Position numbers and translations under genes: made by a program
The notes under the pieces: generated by a model
What the model saw: the letters and a program-made list of their open reading frames with translations, nothing else
Told to the model about the DNA's origin: nothing
Databases searched by the model: none
Origin: Bordetella parapertussis
GTDB taxonomy: Bacteria; Pseudomonadota; Gammaproteobacteria; Burkholderiales; Burkholderiaceae_B
NCBI GenBank assembly: GCA_945911685.1
Contig: CAMEAW010000002.1
Coordinates: 7,711-71,710 of the forward strand
Reading direction: 5' to 3'
DNA: 64,000 nucleotides
In this document: positions 24,871 to 33,691 of the stretch, one piece after another
Layout of the letters: every line of letters starts with the position of its first letter
How positions within the stretch are numbered: the stretch's first letter is position 1

Positions 24871-25568
24871 AATTGCAACACCTTATCACCCGTCGGATCC
24901 ACGACTGGGCGCCCACCTTTCAACATGCTGTTATCGGGATTTGGAAAAACAAAGGGGGTTGGCCCGAGCAAACTGAACTCTTCGATCATCACCTCAGAGA
25001 GCACCAACGATATGTGCATGGCCGCCGGAGCCGCCGTGTGCGTCTTTACAAAAATACCTGACTGACCGACAAAAATGGGCACTTCGAGCATTCGGGCCCG
25101 CTGTGTCACAGGCGAGTTGTAGTAACCGGCGTACACCAAAACAACTTGTGCCTCTTGACGACGCGCTAACACGAGCGAATCGATGGCGCCTGGCTGGACC
25201 ACGAAGCGATCTACCGAGAGAATCGCTGGATCCGTAGAGGGCACGCCGGAAAGCAGCTGATCAAGTTCGGCCGCATTGGTCGAGAGCTTAAGAATTGCCT
25301 TAGGGTTATTGCCCTGTATCACAGCCAATGCAACTGTGTGGGGTGTACCGCTCACTGAATTTAGATTTTTGCCTGCGTGGATGTCCATCCGCAGGCCTCG
25401 AGGATCGGCGGTGTACTTGAGGTCAGCGAGCGCCTCTTTTGAGCTATTGCCGCCAAGCATCGAGTTGACCGAGGAGCAGCCCGATAGCGCCCATACGAGC
25501 GCCAGCCCCAGAAATGCACCCCGACACACTCTTACCCAAGGCCCCTCTCGCTGCATTGACCGAGACAT
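24867..25568 (-). CDS. tssJ: T6SS outer-membrane lipoprotein TssJ, copy 1
   Basis: A lipoprotein of 233 residues from the chosen start, with an N-terminal helix and the lipobox ALSGC followed by Ser at +2, which favours outer-membrane sorting. The mature part has the beta-sandwich pattern of TssJ (HTVALAVIQGN, VVLVYAGYYN, MLEVPIFVGQSG), the protein that tethers TssM to the outer membrane. I chose the ATG at 25568 (MSRSMQREG) because GAGG lies upstream and it leaves a normal signal peptide. An ATG at 25604 overlaps the tssK1 stop (TAATG) and could be used instead; the longer open frame beyond that lies inside tssK1 and is not plausible. Confidence 0.9.
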   Translation of the reverse strand: MSRSMQREGPWVRVCRGAFLGLALVWALSGCSSVNSMLGGNSSKEALADLKYTADPRGLRMDIHAGKNLNSVSGTPHTVALAVIQGNNPKAILKLSTNAAELDQLLSGVPSTDPAILSVDRFVVQPGAIDSLVLARRQEAQVVLVYAGYYNSPVTQRARMLEVPIFVGQSGIFVKTHTAAPAAMHISLVLSEVMIEEFSLLGPTPFVFPNPDNSMLKGGRPVVDPTGDKVLQL

Positions 25569-25603
25569 TCTCAGATCCTCATTCATTGTTGTACGCGGAG
25601 ACA

Positions 25604-26929
25604 TTATGCTCGAAAATAGACCAACATCGCCCGCGCGTTTTTTGGCAGCCCTAGCCAGTGCAAACAAACTGTACCGCTGGTATTGGCCTCTTTCCAGATC
25701 GCGTCGCTTGTATCCACACGCCATACCGCCGTGTCGGTGCCATCACCTAACCCATAAGGGACGCGTTCAACTCGGGTCAGAACTACACCAGGCAAGGCAC
25801 GACTGACTACGGTTTCAATTCGGGTCAGAGAGGCTAGCTTAGCGGGGGACGCCTGCAATAAATGCATTTCGCTCACCTGCTGCAAAACGAGATAAACAGA
25901 ATGCTCACCCACGCGCGCTGCAGAGGGCACCTGCGCCTCAAGCCAGCCCTCGCGCAATTTAAATAATGAAACACTATCGGGCCCGCTGCGTAATTGCTCG
26001 AGCAATCCCACGGCAATATCCCCAAGACGGTCAAAGGAATAATACGAATTGTCGCGGTCCCAAAAAGGCAGATTGGGGCACTTGATCCCACCGACCGCTG
26101 ACAACCGTCTACACAAGACGAGCAAGGACTCAAACAGCCTTTCTGGCGGCAGCTGCACCCGCGCGCGATGCTCAAGTTCAGCGAGCGCCTGACTGACCTC
26201 CGCGTGCACCATCCGATCTCGCAACCAAGCTGGATCAACCGGTTCGCCATCCATCCGCCACGGCCGCGTCATTTCGGCTAACCGAGCGCTCCGCGCCTCG
26301 AGCGCGTCAGCAATCGACCGAATCCGTTTGGCGAGCACAGAGGCTTCGTCCACGACCAAAGCCGCCGGTGCATAGTGGGCATCGAAGCTCAGCACACCGG
26401 CCTCGACCGTCAGACGCGCCACAGGCAACACCGTCATGCCTTGCGCCGCCTGTACCTCGTCGCCCACCAGATAACGCAACTTAAACCACAACCTGTCTAT
26501 TTCTAAATCCGGCGTGTCGTCAAACAGATCAGGTAGTTCTTCGCTATATTCGACTGTTTCAAAGCGACCATCTAAACCATTCGCGGACACCGCGGGCTGG
26601 CCGGGGCTCAGCTTCAACAGCCCCACCGCGACCGGGTACACACCATCCAAACCTTTTAGCGCACGGACATCACGATCAGCCAGCCGAGCGTTTAGTCGAA
26701 TGTCTACCCATTGGCCATCAGGCATCAAAGCCTGCAGATCGCTACACGCCAAAAAACCAGCCTCGAGCCGACTGTCAGAAAGGATCGCTGAAACAACGCC
26801 ACCACCTTGTAGATGCGTGTATTTGAGCAGTCTTGCCCTCGCATCTTCTTGGTAGGCGTCGCCGTACTGGAAATGCTGTGGCTGTAAAAAAATACCTTGC
26901 CGCCAGTAAATAGGTTTAGAAAAGTTCAT
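25604..26929 (-). CDS. tssK: T6SS baseplate protein TssK, copy 1
   Basis: A 441-residue TssK, the trimeric adaptor that joins the TssF-TssG-TssE wedge to the TssL/TssM membrane complex. The N-terminus PIYWRQGIFLQPQHFQ is the family signature and the rest has the shell and head domain layout. I prefer the ATG at 26929 (MNFSKPIYW); a GTG four codons upstream is also open, and neither has a strong ribosome-binding site. It starts 35 bases after the PAAR-like gene and is followed by tssJ1, tssL1, tssM1 and tssA, the first complete membrane-complex set. Confidence 0.94.
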   Translation of the reverse strand: MNFSKPIYWRQGIFLQPQHFQYGDAYQEDARARLLKYTHLQGGGVVSAILSDSRLEAGFLACSDLQALMPDGQWVDIRLNARLADRDVRALKGLDGVYPVAVGLLKLSPGQPAVSANGLDGRFETVEYSEELPDLFDDTPDLEIDRLWFKLRYLVGDEVQAAQGMTVLPVARLTVEAGVLSFDAHYAPAALVVDEASVLAKRIRSIADALEARSARLAEMTRPWRMDGEPVDPAWLRDRMVHAEVSQALAELEHRARVQLPPERLFESLLVLCRRLSAVGGIKCPNLPFWDRDNSYYSFDRLGDIAVGLLEQLRSGPDSVSLFKLREGWLEAQVPSAARVGEHSVYLVLQQVSEMHLLQASPAKLASLTRIETVVSRALPGVVLTRVERVPYGLGDGTDTAVWRVDTSDAIWKEANTSGTVCLHWLGLPKNARAMLVYFRA

Positions 26930-26964
26930 ATTGAGATGCACCCAGAATCAAGTGAACCAACGCC

Positions 26965-27336
26965 TCAAGGCGCAAGTAATAAAAGAGTAAATTGCCCAGG
27001 CACCAAAGACATTCCGGGGGCGTTAGACAGATTTTGCAAATTCATGCTGGTCATACGCGTTGTAGGCATCGCTTCAGACAACACGGTAAATGAACCCATA
27101 AGCGGTATCGTGGGTCCCATGCACATGCCACTGGCAACCCCTAAACCAATATCACCCTCTGACATCACAACCCAGGATAAGACTGTCTGGATGGGTGTGT
27201 ATTCAACCAAAATATTTGGCGCGGTAGGCAGCGCCATTTCAGTTTCTGAGATGTTAGGAAATGGTATTGGAACAGGGCCTTCTAGACAGACGTCCGGAAA
27301 CCCCAAGTTCATGACCATCATATTATTTGCAAACAT
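26965..27336 (-). CDS. PAAR-like (DUF4150-type) T6SS spike tip protein, copy 1
   Basis: A 123-residue protein of the DUF4150/PAAR-like type. Seen features are MNLGFPDVCLEGPVPIPFPN near the start, GVASGMCMGPTIPL, GSFTVLSEAMPTTRMTSM and NAPGMSLVPGQ, a pattern of short beta hairpins. PAAR-like proteins form the sharp tip on the VgrG trimer. There is no toxin extension, so it is a plain tip. It follows vgrG1 by 27 bases; a purine-rich GAGAGGCG precedes the ATG. Confidence 0.83.
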   Translation of the reverse strand: MFANNMMVMNLGFPDVCLEGPVPIPFPNISETEMALPTAPNILVEYTPIQTVLSWVVMSEGDIGLGVASGMCMGPTIPLMGSFTVLSEAMPTTRMTSMNLQNLSNAPGMSLVPGQFTLLLLAP

Positions 27337-27363
27337 TGCAATCGCCTCTCACTTTCTTTTGAT

Positions 27364-28983
27364 TCAACGACTATTTTGATTACCGCTCGTAGAATCTCGC
27401 CCAAATTGTCCTCCAAAGGCTCCCAACAGTACCGCGCCGCTACCATTCGGCGTCTGCATACGTATCCCCGGCGTTTGAACCGTGTCGTCCATGTGCAATT
27501 CGTTGCCAAGCCGACTCACGATACGGTTCACTGTATTGTTCGCATTGTTCACCGTTGAGGGATACAAAGAGTTATTCAACACTCCAACAATCACCGGTTG
27601 ATCGGGATCCCCGTCCATGAACGCGAGCATAACCTCTGTCCCGAGCGAGAGCGGAAAATGAATTCCCGTGTCTCCGGTCTGACCGGGCCCCTGATAGGGC
27701 GCAGCCAAACGCACCCATGCCGATCCTTTCATCGTATCGTGCGAAGCAGCGTCGTACAAAAGCTGTACCTTATAGCGCCCATATTGATCAAGCGCTGCAG
27801 TCTGCCCATCATCAGAGTCAACTTGGGCAGGCAAGTAACCAGAAACCTTAGGTCGTGGAGTCTGTAACTGAAGCCGAAAGGGCGTCTGAGCCACAATCGC
27901 TTCGAACTCAGCAAAGTAGTAGTTTTGATCACTAGGCCGCCCAACCGCATCGGGCACAGAAACGCCAAACCCTGCCTGCGTCCCTCGATGACGGACTTGT
28001 GTGACCATAAAATTGCTATTGAAGGCCTGTCGAGGATGGCCTGTCACCGAAATAGTCGCTCCAACCGTCAGGCCAGAGGCAAAGGTCTCGCCCCGAAAAA
28101 CTTGAGCCTGCGCATCGAGCGCTTGCGCACGCAGCCCCGCATAAGAATTAGCCTGATCGTTATTGCGCAGATCGTCACCATAATTAAAAACCTGGCCCCA
28201 TGACGGCGACTGCACATCGCTCGTGATCTCGACTAGATCTTGCGCGTGTCGGTAGTCGTAATTTAGCAAGGCAACCGTCTGGGTGATCGCCTTGCGGGCT
28301 TCGCCTAACTTTGTCAACGAGCTCGCGTACTGATCCATGCTGATACCGCCACCGGGTCGATATTTCAAATCGAGCGTGTTCGGCGGCAATGCCGAAATAT
28401 CATCAATAAAAACGATCGACTCTTGGCCCTGCGCGTCGCCTTGAATAAAGTAATAAAAAGCGCCCTCAAACTCTAGCCATCGTGTCAAGAAATCTAAATC
28501 GGTTTCACGATATTGCATCACAAAGCTGCGACGCGTGATCGGCGTACCCAACTGCAGTTGGTAGTCTTGCCCGAGCTCAAGCCCCTGTCGATTCAGCACC
28601 TGCTGCACAAGATCGGACAGCGCGAGTCCGTTGACCGAATCAAGATACGCCAGGTTCAAGACTGTCTGGCGCAGCATCGACAAGCGAGGCTCAAGACGCA
28701 TGCGGTACAACGCTTTATCCTCGGCAACAGCGTGCACCATCTCGGCAGCCGTTACGACCCCATGAAAAAACCTTAACGCTCCGTTCCATGGCTGCATACT
28801 CAAAGCTGCCGGCGTACCAACGAACTCCGATAGATCTAAATCAAAGTTGGGCGAAACTAAGTCAATATCAAAACAGTAGGCGCCCCCCAAGCGCTCAAAG
28901 CCGTCAAACGCGGCCACTTGAAAATCAGTCTGTTGCGAAGTAACAGGATTAAATGCATACCAGCCTAGCGTTGAGTCGGCCAT
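27364..28983 (-). CDS. vgrG: T6SS spike protein VgrG, copy 1, short form
   Basis: A 539-residue VgrG (TssI). The gp27-like part spans about 1-380, including QYRETDLDFLTRWLEFEGAF, and the gp5 OB-fold about 385-480 with YGRYKVQLLYD and MLAFMDGDPDQPVIVGVLNN. After this only one or two strands follow (RLGNELHMDDT, GAVLLGAFGG) before the end, so the long gp5-type beta-prism of ordinary VgrG proteins is missing and no effector domain is attached. It sits between the unknown 264-residue gene (67 bases upstream) and the PAAR-like gene. Confidence 0.93.
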   Translation of the reverse strand: MADSTLGWYAFNPVTSQQTDFQVAAFDGFERLGGAYCFDIDLVSPNFDLDLSEFVGTPAALSMQPWNGALRFFHGVVTAAEMVHAVAEDKALYRMRLEPRLSMLRQTVLNLAYLDSVNGLALSDLVQQVLNRQGLELGQDYQLQLGTPITRRSFVMQYRETDLDFLTRWLEFEGAFYYFIQGDAQGQESIVFIDDISALPPNTLDLKYRPGGGISMDQYASSLTKLGEARKAITQTVALLNYDYRHAQDLVEITSDVQSPSWGQVFNYGDDLRNNDQANSYAGLRAQALDAQAQVFRGETFASGLTVGATISVTGHPRQAFNSNFMVTQVRHRGTQAGFGVSVPDAVGRPSDQNYYFAEFEAIVAQTPFRLQLQTPRPKVSGYLPAQVDSDDGQTAALDQYGRYKVQLLYDAASHDTMKGSAWVRLAAPYQGPGQTGDTGIHFPLSLGTEVMLAFMDGDPDQPVIVGVLNNSLYPSTVNNANNTVNRIVSRLGNELHMDDTVQTPGIRMQTPNGSGAVLLGAFGGQFGRDSTSGNQNSR

Positions 28984-29050
28984 GTTCTATCCAAGAAAAG
29001 TTTGGTCACTTGCATTGGCAACCGCCGTCCAACGAGTCGCCGCAACAACT

Positions 29051-29845
29051 TCAAGCCAATCTCACAAATTCAAGCTCCGAGATTTCGCCGCCAGGTAAAG
29101 CGCCGAACGCTAATACGTCGGGCTCACCCTCTAAACGAATAAAGTAACTTTGTTCTGGCGCGATCGTATTTTGTAAGCCCCAGGCGTTAAACGCCACCCC
29201 CTCAGTCTCAAACTTGAGCCCACGCAGCTCATACTCGTTCACCGACTTATCAGGCAAGCGGCCACTTAGACCAACGGCGTGAAAGGTGATGTCGGCTCCT
29301 GTGCCTGACACCCCAGCGATAAAACCTTGCAACGGCTCGGCCCTATGAGGACGCAACTCAAGCCAAACGCCTAGGCGCTCTTCAGCATAAACCGAAAGTC
29401 GTAAGGGCAGCGATGATTTGGCGGGTGCGTGCGCGCGGGCAACAGCGCGCGCTACCCACTTGTCAGTCGGCCCCACCACCATCCAGTCACCCAACACCGC
29501 GGTACCAAACAACTCAGCAGGCAGCTCAGTGGGCGGCGCGCCTTGTAGCAACACCACACCGTCGACTTGGCGATTTAACAAACTTTGCAACAACAACCGA
29601 AACAACGCCAAAGCGCGTCGATTCTCGGGTTGAGCGTATACGGCATGGGTCGTCACAAGAAGGATGACCGCAGCCTGTGCATCGGCCGCCTCTTTGGCCG
29701 AGGCCAGCCACGCCTGCTTTTCTTTTTCGGGCCAGTGCTGCCCCTTCACATTCAGGCCGTATTGTCGAGCTGCGCCTGCAATGAGCTGTGCGGCCGGATC
29801 AACCCCCTCACCCCACGCAATCACCCACGCGCACTTGTCTGCCAT
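29051..29845 (-). CDS. Unknown protein of the T6SS cluster
   Basis: A 264-residue protein I cannot assign. The first 150 residues look like an alpha/beta fold (AWVIAWGEG, AAVILLVTTHAVY, LLLQSLLNRQVDGVVLLQGA, GDWMVVGPTDKWVARAVARA), and the remainder is beta-rich with FIRLEGEPDVLAFGALPGG. It has no signal peptide or membrane helix. It is placed between tssH, which ends nine bases downstream of its start with a clear AAGGA site of its own, and vgrG1. That position suggests a cytosolic accessory, for example a spike-loading factor or a regulator, but an effector or immunity role cannot be excluded. Confidence 0.75.
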   Translation of the reverse strand: MADKCAWVIAWGEGVDPAAQLIAGAARQYGLNVKGQHWPEKEKQAWLASAKEAADAQAAVILLVTTHAVYAQPENRRALALFRLLLQSLLNRQVDGVVLLQGAPPTELPAELFGTAVLGDWMVVGPTDKWVARAVARAHAPAKSSLPLRLSVYAEERLGVWLELRPHRAEPLQGFIAGVSGTGADITFHAVGLSGRLPDKSVNEYELRGLKFETEGVAFNAWGLQNTIAPEQSYFIRLEGEPDVLAFGALPGGEISELEFVRLA

Positions 29846-29854
29846 GTCTCGTCC

Positions 29855-32635
29855 TTAAGAAAAAGTCGCGACGAATTCGCCGGCAGCATCAACATCCAAC
29901 TTTGCCTTCGCAGGATTGGTATTTTTTGCCATGCTTTCGAGCAAACTATTTGAAAGTAGAGGCAAAACCGTTCCCTTAAGGATAAAGTCGATGTTACGTG
30001 CACCCGTTTCAACTTCGGTACAACGCGCTGTAATGGCGTCCCGTGCAGGGGTTGTAATTTCAAGCGCAATCTTGTTGTTGGCTGCCATTCTGTTGATGAC
30101 TTTCTTAAGCTTGAGATCAACAATGCCACGCAGCGCATCTTTGGGCAGGGTATAGAACGGGATCACCGTCATACGCGCCAGCAACGCAGGCTTGAAGTGA
30201 TTAGACAAGATGGGACGCACCGCCGCCATCACGACCGCAGGATCAGGACGCTCGTCTCCAGAGCACAATTCAGTGATGACATCGAGCGCCAGATTCGAAG
30301 TCAAAAACACAACTGTATTTCTGAAGTTGATTTCGCGCCCTTCACCGTCAGACAAAATGCCCTTGTCAAACACTTGATAAAACAAATTCACCACATCGAG
30401 GTGCGCTTTTTCAACTTCATCAAGCAGCACAACGGTGTAGGGGCGCTGACGTACCGCTTCGGTAAGCACACCGCCCTCACCATACCCAACGTAGCCTGGG
30501 GGCGAACCCACTAAGCGGCTTACTGTGTGCTTCTCTTGAAACTCACTCATGTTGATGGTGACAATCGACTGCTCGCCACCAAACATCATGTCCGCCACTG
30601 ACAGTGCGGTTTCGGTTTTTCCGGTGCCCGAGGGGCCCGCAAGCAGAAACACACCCATCGGTTGGTCTGGATCGCGTAAGCCTGAGCTCGCCGACTTGAG
30701 CACTTCAGAGATGGCGGCTATCGCATGATCTTGGCCTTTAATTCTGGCCTCTAAAGACTGTTCAAGCGCTAAGGCGCTCGCAGCGTGGTCACGCATCATT
30801 TTGCCTAAAGGCACGCCAGTACGGTCTGAGACGACCTTTGCGATGGTGTCGGGCGCCACCTCGATAAAGACGAGTTTTTCTTTGCTTTGAAGTTCTGCGA
30901 GGACGGCCTCAGCTGTACGAACCTCTTGCTCGACTTTCTCAAGCGTGCGCGGCGCTGCAGTTTGCTCATTCGCTGTGGGCGTCGCATCCGCCGCGGCCGC
31001 ACCATCAGAGGTGCTCGCGGGTGCTGCGGACGCGCCAGGTGTGGTTGCAGCGGGTACCGCAGCCGTACCCAAGGCGCTGGCGTTAGCTTGCGCTTGAGCC
31101 TTTTTGAGCTGCGCACGCTCTTGACGCAAACTCACGACAGTACGAGCAGCGTGAAGCTCTTTATCGAAGCGTGCCTGCAACCCCGCTAGCGTATCCGCGA
31201 TACCCTCTTGTTCTTTAGCAATTGCCGTTAAGCGCTCAAGATCAACACCGACACCGTTATCTTGGTCACGCAACAAACCCAGTTTTTCGCGCTCAAGCAT
31301 TTGCAATTTGCGCTCGCGGTCTTCAATAAAATCTGGCTTTGAAGACAAGTTCACTTTGATGCGCGCGCAAGCCGTATCGAAAAGATCGATGGCTTTGTCG
31401 GGTAACTGTCGACCCGTAATATAACGATGCGACAATTCGGCCGCCGCATGCAAAGCATCGTCGCGCACAATCACTTGGTGCACTTCTTCGTAGCGAGATT
31501 TCAATCCACGCAAAATCTGTACGGTCATTTCGACCGAGGGCTCGTCGAGTTTCACCAACTCAAAGCGGCGCGCGAGTGCAGGATCTTTTTCAAAATATTT
31601 TTTGTATTCGCTCCAGGTCGTTGCCGCAATCGTACGTAACTCGCCGCGTGCGAGCGCAGGCTTCAGAAGATTCGCGGCATCGTTGGTGCCTGCAGCGCCA
31701 CCGGCGCCAATCAGCGTATGTGCCTCATCAATAAATAATAAGATCGGCTTGGTCGAGGCCTTGATTTCGTTGATCACGCCACGCAAGCGATTTTCAAACT
31801 CACCTTTGACGCCAGCGCCAGCCTCTAACGCCCCCATATCCAGACCTAAAATCGTGACGTCTTTGAGAATGTCAGGGACATCACCTTCGATGACGCGTAC
31901 GGCCAAACCCTCAATAACAGCTGTTTTGCCGACGCCAGGGTCTCCCACACAAATCGGGTTGTTTTTGCGACGACGCGCCAAAATATCAACCATCTGACGG
32001 ATTTCAGGATCACGCCCGAACACAGGATCGATCTTGCCCGCGCGAGCCTTGGCTGTAAAGTCTTCGCAAAATCTTTGCAAGGCGCTCCCTGCTTTATCGC
32101 CTTGCGCCGCGGCGCCTGCGCCAGAACCAGTCTCATTGCCCATCGGCCCCGATTCACCGGCTTCACGCGACGTTGCAGCGACTTGACCTAAGAGCCCCAT
32201 CACTTTTTCTTTGTTTAAACCGTCAAGCAATTTGGTGTACGAGTCGATGCCATAGAAAGACAAGCGCGAGACAAAGGCAGCAAACAGTGCACCCGAGCGA
32301 ATGCGATTTTCAAATAATTCAACTGAGGCAATCAACCAGCCGTCAGCAAATAGTTCGGGAAGCAAGGGTGAAAATTGGGGCTTACCGCCATTGCCTGTTT
32401 TAAAAGACTCGATGGTTTGATCCAACGCTCGCATGACACGTCCAGGATCGATTCCTGCTTGTTTGAGAATCAGCTGAATATCGCCCATGGGATCTTCAAG
32501 CAGTCGGGCCATCAAATGCTCGACAGTAATCTCATAATGCGTGCGGCTTAAACAAGTACCGGCAGCGTTTTCGAGTGCGCCACGGCAACTCGTGTTCAGT
32601 CTGCTGACTAGTGGTGCGAAATCAACTACCTGCAT
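29855..32635 (-). CDS. tssH: T6SS sheath-recycling ATPase ClpV (TssH)
   Basis: A 926-residue AAA+ unfoldase that disassembles the contracted TssB/TssC sheath. It has an N-terminal Clp_N domain (1-150), the first AAA domain with Walker A GDPGVGKT (231-238), a coiled-coil middle region and a second AAA domain with GPSGTGKTE. An Ala/Pro/Thr-rich insertion of about 50 residues (roughly 530-585) interrupts the middle domain, which is longer than in many ClpV proteins. The ATG at 32635 (MQVVDFAPLV) has a strong AAGGAGAG; the open frame continues nine codons further upstream. It is the only ClpV in the window. Confidence 0.95.
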   Translation of the reverse strand: MQVVDFAPLVSRLNTSCRGALENAAGTCLSRTHYEITVEHLMARLLEDPMGDIQLILKQAGIDPGRVMRALDQTIESFKTGNGGKPQFSPLLPELFADGWLIASVELFENRIRSGALFAAFVSRLSFYGIDSYTKLLDGLNKEKVMGLLGQVAATSREAGESGPMGNETGSGAGAAAQGDKAGSALQRFCEDFTAKARAGKIDPVFGRDPEIRQMVDILARRRKNNPICVGDPGVGKTAVIEGLAVRVIEGDVPDILKDVTILGLDMGALEAGAGVKGEFENRLRGVINEIKASTKPILLFIDEAHTLIGAGGAAGTNDAANLLKPALARGELRTIAATTWSEYKKYFEKDPALARRFELVKLDEPSVEMTVQILRGLKSRYEEVHQVIVRDDALHAAAELSHRYITGRQLPDKAIDLFDTACARIKVNLSSKPDFIEDRERKLQMLEREKLGLLRDQDNGVGVDLERLTAIAKEQEGIADTLAGLQARFDKELHAARTVVSLRQERAQLKKAQAQANASALGTAAVPAATTPGASAAPASTSDGAAAADATPTANEQTAAPRTLEKVEQEVRTAEAVLAELQSKEKLVFIEVAPDTIAKVVSDRTGVPLGKMMRDHAASALALEQSLEARIKGQDHAIAAISEVLKSASSGLRDPDQPMGVFLLAGPSGTGKTETALSVADMMFGGEQSIVTINMSEFQEKHTVSRLVGSPPGYVGYGEGGVLTEAVRQRPYTVVLLDEVEKAHLDVVNLFYQVFDKGILSDGEGREINFRNTVVFLTSNLALDVITELCSGDERPDPAVVMAAVRPILSNHFKPALLARMTVIPFYTLPKDALRGIVDLKLKKVINRMAANNKIALEITTPARDAITARCTEVETGARNIDFILKGTVLPLLSNSLLESMAKNTNPAKAKLDVDAAGEFVATFS

Positions 32636-32689
32636 TGCTCTCTCCTTAGAACGACTCGACAACCAGTCGGTGCATCACCGCAGCCTGGA

Positions 32690-33691
32690 TTAATTAACAA
32701 AATATGAAAAACTACCCGTTTGACGTGCGTGCCCAAGAGAAGCACCCAGTCCTAATTTCGCCGTACCTAAGGGTTTAGGGGTTGGTTGGCGTTCAACTTT
32801 AAAGCGAATCCGTAAATTATCTAGTGCAAAGAGTTGCAACGACTGTGTCAACAGGGGATAGAGTTTTCCGCCAGGCACAACAGCTTCAATGTCAACATCC
32901 GTCTGGCCTTGCAAAACGATTGATACATTGTTTCGACGATCGCTCAGGGTGTCGCCTAAAACAGCCTGGCTCCCTAACTGGTGAGAGGCGCGACCCAAGG
33001 ATAACCGCGCTTTCGTCGGAACCCGCATTCGCGTGGGCACACACGGATACACTTTGGTCGCGCCAGAACGCACAACGCAGTTTACAAGTGCCTGCAGCCC
33101 ACTCGCTGAGCGATGCGCTGTCGCTAACAAGGGCGCAAGATGTACGATTCGCGGCCATTGATCAAACCGTTTACGCGAGGCGTGTCCGACCAACCCGACC
33201 CAGCTGGTCTGCCGGGTCAGTTGCCGCTCGGTTAAACCTGCCTGCAAACCGGTCAAATTACGGTGCCGAGTCCACGCTTTGATCAACAAGGGATAGGCCG
33301 CATAGTGAAATATATCTAATAAGCCACGCGCGCTGGTTCGCCCTTGTTGGCTGGCCTGCATCAAGCCTTCAGTGTAAAAATATGGTAACGGCGAAGTCAC
33401 CCCGTACAGACCGAAAAAACCTGCCTCGACTTGAATTTTCCCGTCGCTGCGCGTTTCAATACTGGAGAGGTCATGCTCTGGAAAAGCTAGGGACAAGGTG
33501 GGGCGAACTCTGAGCATGGCGGCCAGACGCGACTCCCACTCTTCGGGCGAGACCTCAAGACCTTGCGCGAGGGCCTCTTGTTGCAGCGCGTGCGACAACA
33601 AACGCGCCATCTGAAAAAAATCCAGTTGTGCGTAATTTTTACTAAAAAATGCTTTTACAGCATCAAGTCCGGTGCCAGCAACGTGGGCCAT
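32690..33691 (-). CDS. tssG: T6SS baseplate protein TssG, copy 1
   Basis: A 333-residue TssG, a component of the baseplate wedge with TssF2, TssE and TssK. Family marks are FFQMARLLSHAL, SLAFPEHDLSSIE, EAGFFGLYGVTSPLPYFYTE and a middle segment LLDIFHYAAYPLLIKAW. The start lies inside tssF1 with a 37-base overlap, exactly as in the second tssF-tssG pair. It is followed by tssH. Confidence 0.93.
   Translation of the reverse strand: MAHVAGTGLDAVKAFFSKNYAQLDFFQMARLLSHALQQEALAQGLEVSPEEWESRLAAMLRVRPTLSLAFPEHDLSSIETRSDGKIQVEAGFFGLYGVTSPLPYFYTEGLMQASQQGRTSARGLLDIFHYAAYPLLIKAWTRHRNLTGLQAGLTERQLTRQTSWVGLVGHASRKRFDQWPRIVHLAPLLATAHRSASGLQALVNCVVRSGATKVYPCVPTRMRVPTKARLSLGRASHQLGSQAVLGDTLSDRRNNVSIVLQGQTDVDIEAVVPGGKLYPLLTQSLQLFALDNLRIRFKVERQPTPKPLGTAKLGLGASLGHARQTGSFSYFVN

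Noticed and set aside
24867-25724. The 285-residue version of TssJ1
   Set aside because: Its first 40 residues are encoded inside tssK1 and would bury the lipoprotein signal; later ATGs at 25604 or 25568 are better.
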